Positions 56,441 to 64,000 of a stretch of DNA of 64,000 bases are shown in pieces; within the stretch, counting starts at the first letter, position 1, and every line of letters begins with the position of its first letter. A model generated the notes under the pieces. It did not search any database. It was not told where the DNA came from and saw nothing but the letters and a program-made list of their open reading frames with translations. The stretch is from Prionace glauca (lineage: Eukaryota; Chordata; Chondrichthyes; Carcharhiniformes; Carcharhinidae). The translations under genes were made by a program, and so were the position numbers. The DNA lies in the NCBI GenBank assembly GCA_037974335.1, contig CM075733.1:49379959-49443958 (forward strand), in the 5' to 3' direction.

Positions 56441-56897
56441 GTTTGAGATGGAGGTGCCCAAGTTGGACGGGGCGTGGGCACAGTAAGCAGTCTCACAACA
56501 CCACGTCAAAGTCTCACAGGTTTATTTGGAATCACTAGCTTTCTGAGCACTGCCCCTTCATCAAGTGAATGGAGGTTGGTTCACAAACATGGCATTCATG
56601 ACACAATTGCAAGACAATTACAGATTAGAATGTGAAGAACAGTTGGAAAGCGAGTCTTTACAGGTAACATGTGATTATCCCTCTCTCCATGCACACTGTA
56701 CCTGTAAAGGCTTGATTACCTGTAAAGACTCACATTGCAACAAATCTTCACATTCTAATATGTAATTATTTTGCAATTGTGTCTGTCTATATATGTGTTT
56801 CTGAACTAACCTCCATTCACCTGATGAAGGAGCGGCAAAAGCTCGTGATTCCAAATACATCTGTTGGATTTTAACTTGGTGCTGTGTGACTTCTTAC
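56441..56897. mobile_element. PLE-1A palindrome, diverged, 457 bp
   Basis: Left arm starts GATGGAGGTGCCCAAGTTGG (reverse tail); right arm ends GTGACTTCTTAC. Centre near 56,670-56,700. Flanked by AAAATCTAG (56,432-56,440) and AAAGTCTAG (56,898-56,906). Arms differ at many sites, so this is an older insertion. The hammerhead-like GAAA is damaged in both arms. Confidence 0.7.
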
Positions 56898-57431
56898 AAA
56901 GTCTAGACAGTTAGAAATGTGAGGTGTGGCAGAATTGTAGATGTCATTTAGTTTCGACGACGAGCTTTTTAGGGAAATATCCCAGGATGGAAGGGGTTGT
57001 GAGTGGAAGAATCACAGCTCAACTTCTCCCCAGTGGAAGTATTTATATTTCTAAAACTATATTGTAATGAATTAAGGAACGAGCTCTAGAGGTAAGGTCC
57101 ATGATCTTATCTGGTCTATCCAGTAATCTAAGTATAGTGGAAGACGGATATGGATGTCAAAGATGCATATGCAACCTATGAAGCTCAGAAGCGTTTCAAA
57201 AATGTTAAAAACATTTTGCTCCAAAGATTTAATTGCAGGGGAATAAGGTAACACCGCCCTTAATAATATTTAATCTTCATATCTGCAATCTTCAACTACT
57301 GACAAGTTACAATAATGTTCCCCAGTAGGTTTATTTTATGAAAATAATACAAATTTGTTTCAAGGACTGCAATGATTAATTAGCGCTTTAATTTCATCTG
57401 CATTTAACACCGAATAGATAGGCGTACTCAC

Positions 57432-57779
57432 CGATCACATTCACTATGGTGTCCTGGCTAAACTCCTGTCCACTCTGAGATGTGACGGTGCAGGAATATG
57501 TCCCCGAATCATTCAGCATGACGTTTTGGAGAGAGAGAGAGCCATTAGGGTAGATCAGTGCCCTGAGATGGTAGTCGCCGAACCAATGTAGCACCTGGCT
57601 GCCGTTATCCGATATGAACTGAACGATGGAGCGCCGGATGTCGTTACCCTTATACACCCATTGTATGGTGTGTACCTGTTCAGCCACCACCGTGGCTGGC
57701 ATTGCCAGGAAGATGTTCCCATTGACCGTTCCATGTACAACCTTGGCACTGCTTCCAATGGCCGCTGCCTGCGGCACAG
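57432..57779 (-). CDS. IgV exon, single-IgV receptor gene (CD2/SLAM/MPZ-like)
   Basis: A 348-bp phase 1-1 exon with acceptor ATCTCTTTCAG and donor GTGAGTACG. It codes VVHGTVNGNIFLAMP (strands A-B), HTIQWVYKG (C-strand Trp), SIVQF, YHLRALIYPNGSLSLQNV (D-E) and NDSGTYSCTVTSQSG (strand F), ending in DTIVNVIG. Strand B lacks the usual Cys (FLAMP) although strand F keeps one. A V domain without the canonical bond occurs in CD2/SLAM and HEPACAM proteins. The IQW … IVQF … NGSL pattern is closest to those, while the membrane exon recalls MPZ. Likely an adhesion or immune-cell surface receptor; ligand unknown. Sites NGS, NGS and NDS could be glycosylated. Confidence 0.8.
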
Positions 57780-57879
57780 CTGAAAGAGATCGGACATAAC
57801 AGGGTCAGGCTACAGATCTTTTATAATGTAGACAAGGCGAGACAACAAGAATGGGCCAGTTGTCCAAGACAGGAGTTAC

Positions 57880-57934
57880 CTTGCAGCCACCAGATATACA
57901 GTGCAGCTGGAAGGAGGTTTCTAGTCCACTTCAT
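57880..57934 (-). CDS. signal-peptide exon, single-IgV receptor gene
   Basis: Starts at ATG 57,934 (context TCCGTGATGA, G at -3) and codes MKWTRNLLPAALYIWWLQ, a signal peptide with a basic start and hydrophobic core. Donor GTAACT at 57,874-57,879, phase 1. The 100-bp first intron then leads to the V exon, with the junction reading …WLQ-A-VPQAAAIG. Short spacing, matching phase and open junction make this link firm. Confidence 0.82.
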
Positions 57935-60334
57935 CACGGAAACAAGCTCACTCCGCTTTCAATCTGTTGCAACAAGCGCAACTGAGGCAAGTGATTCTCG
58001 CCTCTATTCCGGTAGTGGTTATAGGAAAGCAGAGGCGAGCGACGAAACCAAACTGCCAACTATCTGCAATGAAAATGTAAAAGGCTCGGTAGGTAGTTGA
58101 ATGAAAAACAGGCCGATAGCAATGATGGTCAGTGCATGGAAAACAGGAACAAGTCAGTGCCAAAATTGGCTATTTGAAATATGGGACTATATGTTTCATG
58201 TCAAACTTTGAAATGATGGTCTCTACTATCTACTAGGTGATAATTTCCGTGTTGTGCTGATATTGTACATATACTGGTTTAACGAATAGGGAATAATAGG
58301 CAAATTGATAAAATCACCACACAACTCGTAGTTAATAATTTAAAAGTTTATTTTATATATATAATCTTCTGTCTATGCTGTATCTTGCTTCAGTATCGTG
58401 ATTTCTTCCATCAAACCATTAGATTTTATTCCGTTGTATTTCGATTTATTGGGAAAATGGAGATTGCACTAGATTAAAATCCCGCCCCTGGCCATGTGCA
58501 GGAAAGAATTCCTCACCTGATTCCCGATCAATTAGAAAAGTCAAAATGATTTCGTTAAAAGAAGTGTAACTCAAGTCAAACTCAAAAGATTGGCACATTA
58601 TACTCAAATGATAAGGGGTTAAAAATGAATAAGTGTTCAAAATACAGTTAACAAACCGGGGAGAAGCTGCAAACTGATCTCGGTGAACGAATTAATTCAG
58701 AACGATTTTTCAGTCGTTTAGTAACGCAATTTTATACATTTGACTATTCCGACCCACAACACGAATCTTTGGATCAGACATTTTAGTTGCAACAGTAAAA
58801 CACGCATTAAACTAGTAAAACTGTTTGCCTTGAATTAGTGTTTATCTCAGCGTGTGTCTGTCAGATACATATCGAAGTAGTCACCGTCACTAATGAGAGT
58901 TATTTTTAAAAGGTTCAAGTTTAGTCATTAATAGCAGTTACATGGGGGATTGTATTTCCGAGCGAGGCTGCCAATTTTGGCCTGACCTGGTTCTAGAAGA
59001 GATAGTTTAGTATCACTTGCATTTGACGGGGTGGTCAAATTTTCGGGAAAAAAACTTGCATACCCTGGACAATTATATTTACAAGGAATTAATTAAATGT
59101 GTGCAGTTACTGGATATTTAATTTGAGCTGCTGAGAATGAAGCTGTGTGCATGTTTTGTGTCACAGCATTCTCCAGGGCAGGAAATGGTGGTTCCAGGGT
59201 AGATAATACTTGAGCGCTTCTTAAGTAATTACTGATCTCAAAACAAGAGCTACAGCAGAATTGCTTCTTCCTAGATTAATCCCACATTTTGGTGAATGCA
59301 GCCTCCTGTTTCACATTATCAGATAAACTGCAGAATTTCAAACCTGCTTCGTGCAAAATCATAGCAGTTCATACAGTGAAGTAAGTTGGCAGTAATTAAG
59401 AAATGCCAAAGGGGTTACCCACAATGTAAATGTTTATTACACAGTGTGAAGGCGTACATTTCTCCGATAAATTAAACGAACATTACTAATTTATTTAATT
59501 TCCACACACATCAGATACACGATAATTAATAATCACCGATTACAAACTTACCTGATCTAATATCACTGAGTGAGCAACACATTTAATTAACCAATGTAAG
59601 AGTAAGTATTCGGCAATGAAGTGTATGAATTGATGAGTGGGTAGTGTAGTGGGGGTGGATAATGTGGTGGGGGTGGGCAGTGTGGGAGGAAAAGGCCTAA
59701 ATGCAGGACGATTTTATAGCCAATGCGTGAGTGTGTAGGGTGTTGTTTAACAAAACAGAAAGCACAGGATGAAAACTGAGACCTGTGTCTATCCACATCA
59801 CACGGCTGAAGACAGGCAGAAAGTATAATAAGGATGAATGCGAATAAACTGAGACAGCTACAGATGGAGGCAGAAACCCAAACAAAGTAAATTCCGCATT
59901 TCAGTCGGATTTTCTTAAGCAGGTTAATTACGCTAAACACAAATTGATCCAGTCACTCTTGGAATTGCAAAGAGGAAACGATTAACTGCAGGTGTAAAAG
60001 GGAAAAAGTGTATAACAGCCAAAAAGATTTCTACCCATCATTACTCACATACAAACTTGACAATTCCCACGCAGTTAATTCAATTTTTATATTGTAGAAA
60101 AAGTGAAATACTGTGAACACCGGAAATCTGTAACAGAAACTGAACATTTTGAAAAGTATCTTCTTAGTCAATCTCTCGGGAGAGAAGGTGACTTGCTTCC
60201 ACCCAGTCCAATGTCTGTCTACTCTGCAGGCTCTGCCACTTGCAGACAGGTGCTGCTTGAAGGGATGGGTGGGTTCTTTAGAAGTTTTTGCTTCCAACTC
60301 CTCGACTTTACCTCTGCAGGTTCTGCCACCAGTT
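57935..60334. other. upstream region of the single-IgV receptor gene
   Basis: Expected to hold the promoter and upstream control. AT-rich, no CpG island and no repeat I can name before 60.3 kb. The lack of recognised repeats over 2.4 kb in this repeat-dense window may point to constraint. Confidence 0.35.
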
Positions 60335-60485
60335 ATAAAGCCATAGTGCAGTACAGCACGGGAACAGGCCCTTCGGTCCAAGCGGTCCATGCTGACCATG
60401 GTGCCCTCCTAGCTAATCGCAGTTGCCGCGTTTGGCCCCTATCCCTCTAACGCTTTCCCATCCATGTAAATATAAATATGCTTTT
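60335..60485 (-). repeat. CR1-like LINE 3' end
   Basis: 'gtgcagtacagcacgggaac', 'aggcccttcggtccaagcgg', then 'cccctatccctctaacgctt' on the plus strand is the reverse of a LINE tail. Confidence 0.6.
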
Positions 60486-60599
60486 TTAAAGTCGGTGGGT
60501 ATGCTTGACTTCCTCAAAGAGGCAGGACATCCCTGCAACGTTTTTTTCCTTGCTATCCTCCTGGGGGTCTGCTGCCCAGATTGAGTTCCCACTGGAACA

Positions 60600-60690
60600 G
60601 TTCACGAGGCAGCAATACAGGAAATAATCAACAGGTCAGGCAGTATCTGTGGAGAGAAACTGAGTTATCAGGTCGATAAGAATTTATCAA
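60600..60690 (-). repeat. PLE-2 tail scrap
   Basis: 'aacaggtcaggcagtatctg' plus 'tggagagaaactgagtta', same terminal block as at 61.3 kb. Confidence 0.45.
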
Positions 60691-60894
60691 GACTCTTTAC
60701 ATTTTGATACAGTATGCATAATGTTATAAAAACATGATGCTAAAATAGAAAACTACAAATCATTCAGCATTTGTAAGGGGAAATGTATAAATTTATTGTC
60801 AAAAATGCATATTACTAAATATCTGCTCTTTTTTGGGTTATCTGGAGTCTGTTTTCAACAGAAGCCAGAGATGAAATGGTCAATGGAGTACAGC

Positions 60895-61193
60895 AGATGA
60901 AGAGTGAGAGGGTAGACAGCAGTTAGCACTGGTTCCTCACAGCACCAGGGTCCAGGTTTGATTCCCTGCTTAGGTTCACTGTGTGGAGGTGGCACGTTTA
61001 CCCCGTGTCTGAGTGGGTTTCCTCTGTGTGTTCCGGTTTCCTCCCACAATCCGAAAGACATGATGGTTAGGTGCACTGGCCATGCTGAATTATCTGTGTA
61101 CCTGAACAAGTGCCAGAGTGTGGCATATAGGGGATTTGCACAGTAACTTCATTGCAGTGTTAGCCTACTTGTGACATTAATAAATAAATGAAA
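60895..61193 (+). repeat. V-SINE/HE1-like SINE, near full length, L2-type tail
   Basis: Head 'gacagcagttagcactggtt', B box 'ggtttgattcc', central block, and 'ctacttgtgacattaataaa' tail. Confidence 0.8.
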
Positions 61194-61284
61194 CAGACTA
61201 GAGAGTAACTATGCAGATCCTGGGGTGGGAGGATTTTCCTTCCTGATAATTCTCAATCTAGATGATAATTATAACTTTTTGAAT

Positions 61285-62285
61285 CCAAAAGAGAAAAAAC
61301 TGGAAAATCTCAGCAGGTCTGGCGGCATTTTTAAGGAGAGAAAAGAGCTGACATTTCGAATCCAGATGACCCTTTGTCAGCTAAAAGACATAGAAAGTGG
61401 GAGACATTTATACTGCAGGGGGAGGGAATGAAAGGTGAGTCATAGCCTTAGAAACTAAGGGAAAAGACTGCTAATAGCTGTTGATAGAGATAACAAAGGA
61501 TGTGAATGGCCAAATGGCAGAGAAGCTGTAAACTATGCCAGATGAAGATGGGGTGGGGGAGGGGGGGTGGTCAGGTCTTGGGTTAGGTGTAAGGATTTGC
61601 ATTCTAATCAGTAATCTCTAAACTGTCTGTGCTTTATATGCTCTGTCTGAGGCCAGAACTCTCCATTCACCTGACGAAGGGACTAACCCCAAAAGCTTGT
61701 GAGTATATTATCAAATAAATAGGTTGGACTAAAACCTGGTGTTGTCAGACTTTTTACTGTGTTTACGCCAGTCCAACGCCGGCATACCCACATCGGTGAG
61801 AAATGGGAAAAATGTAGAAAAGGGGAAGTAGGAGAGAAAGGGAAAGGGGGATGAAGTGGGGGGTAAGAGTGGGGGAGAGAAAAATGAAGAAAGAGAATAA
61901 ATAAAAGGTTGAGAACTGTAAAATATTAAATAAAATGGAATGAAAACAAAAGGGGCTGAGGTGGGGTAGAGCAAATCATCTGAGGTTGTTGAATTCGATG
62001 TTAAGACCGGAAGGCTGTAAAATGCCTAGGTGGAAGATGGGATGCTGTTCCTCCAGTTTGCGTTGAGTTTCATTGGAACATTGCAACAAGTCAAGGACAG
62101 ACATGTAGGCATAAGAGCAGGATTGTGTGTTAAAATGACAAGCAACTGGAAGGTCAGGGTTCTGATTGTGCGCAGACCAAAGGTTCTCAGCAAAGTGATC
62201 ACTCAATCTATGCTTGGTATCGCCGATATAGAGGAGACCACATTGGGAGCAGTGAATGCAATACACTAAATTGAAAGAGGTGCAA
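61285..62285 (-). mobile_element. PLE-2 (Neptune/Poseidon-like), GIY-YIG and 3' tail
   Basis: A second Penelope-like family on the minus strand. Frame 61,976-62,266 codes the GIY-YIG endonuclease: VYCIHCSQCGLLYIGDTKHR (IGDT instead of the common IGET), then RFAEHL-like text, CHFNTQS, and SNETQRKLEEQHPIFHLG, ending QPSGLNIEFNNLR. RT is absent here. The long A/G-rich 3' region ends in the 'aaaatctcagcaggtctggc' block at 61,290-61,400. A PLE-1B tail is inserted at 61,574-61,795. The endonuclease frame is open but lacks its RT partner. Confidence 0.8.
61574..61795 (+). mobile_element. PLE-1B tail inserted in PLE-2
   Basis: A single arm ending GCCGGCATACCCACATC. Hammerhead-like CTGACGA at 61,671 is followed by a damaged GAAA (reads AAAA). 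Confidence 0.8.
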
Positions 62286-62329
62286 GTGAAACACTGCTTA
62301 ATCTGACCTTAGATGATAAAAGTTTTTTG

Positions 62330-62905
62330 AATAATTGTAAATAAATAAATTTGATTTGGTTTTGATTTGATTTATTTTCATCATATGTATTGGTATACAG
62401 TGAAAAGTATTGTTTCTTGCAAGCTATATAGACAAAGCACATCATAGAATACATAGGGAAGAAGGAAAGGAGATTTGGAAAAATGTAGAGTTACAGTCAT
62501 TGCCAGTGTGCAGAAAAAGATCAACTTAATATAGGGTAGATCCAATTGCAGCAGGGAAGAAGTTGTTCTTGAGTTGGTACATGATCTCAGACTTTTGTAT
62601 CATTTTCCTGGTGGAAGAGAGTATGTCCAGAGTACGTAGGGTTCTTGATTAAGCTGGCTGTTTTTCTGAGGCACCGGAAGTGTAGACAGAGTAATTGGAT
62701 GGGAGGCTGGTTTGAGTGATTAACTGAGCTTTGTTCATGACCCTTTGTAGTTTCTTGCAGTTTTGGGCTGAGCAGGAGCCATACCCAGGCTGTGATACAA
62801 CTAGAAAGAATGCTTTCTACGGTGCACCTGTAAAAGTTGGTGAGAATCATAGCAGACATGACAAATTTCCTTAGCTTCTTGAGAAAGTATATGGATAGAG
62901 CAAGG
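62330..62905 (-). mobile_element. L2/Rex1-like LINE 3' part
   Basis: Reverse frame 62,587-62,859 codes ILTNFYRCTVESILSSCITA and RCLRKTASLIKNPTYSGHTL, the C-terminal RT region of L2-type LINEs. The UTR with 'cagtgaaaagtattgtttct' follows to 62,330. Confidence 0.75.
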
Positions 62906-63222
62906 ATGCAGTTATGGGTGTAATATCTATACTTGTACTCATCAGGTGCAGTTCCTTTTCCTCAGAGATATACCTGAACTTCAGGAGTAGCAAATGGTGG
63001 ATCTTACATGTCTCACCACAGTACCCAATATATAATCGGTATGAGTTGAAGTTAGCACCAGTGCAGATATTCACACGCTAGAGCGTTTGATACATTTAGA
63101 AAGGGAAATACACAATGAGTCACAGTCATAGAATTGTCTGATTGTGGAACGAATTGAGGTAGGTGGCGTGTAAAAGTATAAGAAGCTAGATCTCTTGGTA
63201 AGTCCCTGTATCTGTCCAGATA

Positions 63223-63365
63223 CAGTAAAAAGTCTGACACTTGATGAAGAGGGAGTCCCCTCGAAAGCTTGTGAGTATATTATCAAATAAATAGGTTGGA
63301 CTAAAACCTGGTGTTGTCAGACTTTTTACTGTGTTTACGCCAGTCCAACGCCAGTATACCCACAT
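63223..63365 (+). mobile_element. PLE-1B tail with 12-bp TSD and minute left arm
   Basis: A 143-bp insertion flanked by TCTGTCCAGATA (63,211-63,222 and 63,366-63,377). The left arm is only about 18 bases (CAGTAAAAAGTCTGACAC) and the right is a plus-strand tail. Box reads TTGATGA, then stem and GAAA. Confidence 0.85.
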
Positions 63366-63377
63366 TCTGTCCAGATA

Positions 63378-63869
63378 GCCAACAGGGGGCTATACAACAT
63401 GTGCCGCTGGGGTGATTATTAATCCTTGAGTGAGCCTCTTCCTTTCGAACTGTGTCGAAATCTTAGCCCTGCGTTGGTGGCGAGGGCAATCTTGACAGAT
63501 GGTCTACCTTAGCTTTATGTTCAGAAAAGTAAATCCCATCTTCTGGGTAATTCTGACCCATCTATAGCAATTGATTCCAACCCCCCCGCCCCCAACCACC
63601 ACACGCACACAAGTGGGCTGCTTTAAGTTCTTTCATTTTTGTTTAATGTTAGAGTTCCATTTCGCGGATTGTTTTGTCACTATACCCTCCCTTGCTACAA
63701 CTCCAGACTCTGGTTCAAGAGAGTAAGGTGTAGTATTATAGGCTACGCAATGCCTGAAAGGGATCGCTGTGTGAACGCTCATTCGGTAGCTCCATGTATG
63801 TATGTGATCTGTTGGTGTTAAATCATCTGGCAGAATGCCTCATCACCAGAACTGACAAACAAGCACCAA
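63378..63869. other. no feature recognised
   Basis: Contains a short C-rich/ACAC segment near 63,580-63,612. No gene supported. Confidence 0.35.
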
Positions 63870-64000
63870 GATCTGGCTTGGCTGGTGGTGAGAAGGGCAC
63901 TCGACCTTTATGCACGCTCGAGGTCTCAACATCACCGCACGCTGCCCTCGAAGCGGCTGCGGGGCTGATGAGACGGTCGCACACCTCCTTATGGAATGTG
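63870..64000 (+). repeat. non-LTR retroelement ORF C-terminal fragment
   Basis: One frame reads HARGLNITARCPRSGCG and then ADETVAHLLMEC, a Cys/His knuckle as found near the C-terminus of several LINE ORF2 proteins. Continues beyond the window. Clade not determined. Confidence 0.4.

Noticed and set aside
61671-61700. Hammerhead-like motif in the 61.6-kb PLE tail
   Set aside because: GAAA reads AAAA here, so the catalytic core is damaged; kept only as a decayed relative.

Overview
The window looks like intergenic and intronic DNA from a cartilaginous fish, most likely a shark or other elasmobranch. The grounds are: (i) many copies of a tRNA-derived SINE of the V-SINE/HE1 type known from elasmobranchs; (ii) a young, abundant CR1-clade LINE whose 3' end is a TTCTTATG tandem; (iii) many Penelope-like element (PLE) tails; and (iv) host exons spread over very long introns. 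No bacterial, plasmid or viral genome organisation is present. Species cannot be named from the sequence alone.

Host genes. Two immunoglobulin-superfamily genes lie on the minus strand. Gene 1 is CD200-like: a signal-peptide exon (22,708-22,792), then after about 17.6 kb of repeat-filled intron two tandem IgV exons (4,751-5,086 and 3,751-4,077). Both V exons are phase 1-1 and carry the extra cysteine pair typical of CD200. The rest of this gene would lie left of the window. Gene 2 has a signal-peptide exon (57,880-57,934), one IgV exon of CD2/SLAM/HEPACAM/MPZ-like appearance (57,432-57,779), a short stalk exon (49,289-49,369) and a transmembrane exon (48,206-48,325). All its junctions are phase 1 with GT-AG borders. 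It encodes a single-Ig type I membrane protein whose cytoplasmic tail was not found.

Repeats, left to right. 1-2,665: two head-to-head PLE copies, one with a broken RT/GIY-YIG frame. 4.2-8.9 kb: SINE and CR1-like fragments. 10.4-11.4 kb: CR1. 11.7-15.4 kb: PLE tails and a fossil Ty1/copia-type element. 15.4-19.5 kb: a nearly full-length CR1 with esterase-type ORF1 and a broken ORF2. 19.9-22.2 kb: a PLE palindrome, CR1-like and L2-like LINEs. 24.7-25.6 kb: CR1. 25.6-36.8 kb: mostly old or unrecognised DNA. 37.2-40.0 kb: a long CR1. 41.7-43.7 kb: an old LINE split by a 702-bp PLE palindrome. 44.5-47 kb: CR1 copies, one nested in a PLE inside a SINE. 50.0-54.1 kb: an older LINE split by a CR1 and by a SINE-bearing segment. 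56.4-64 kb: PLE palindromes, a second PLE family with a GIY-YIG domain, and L2.

The most interesting signal is the repeated PLE 3'-end module. At least eleven sites carry it, five of them as inverted (head-to-head) arms, most with 9-14-bp target-site duplications. The module holds a hammerhead-ribozyme-like core. In the 42.8-43.5 kb copy a GCTT expansion would close helix III into a hairpin. The two Ig genes are the only convincing host coding loci. Much of the remaining unique-looking DNA is AT-rich and was not assigned.
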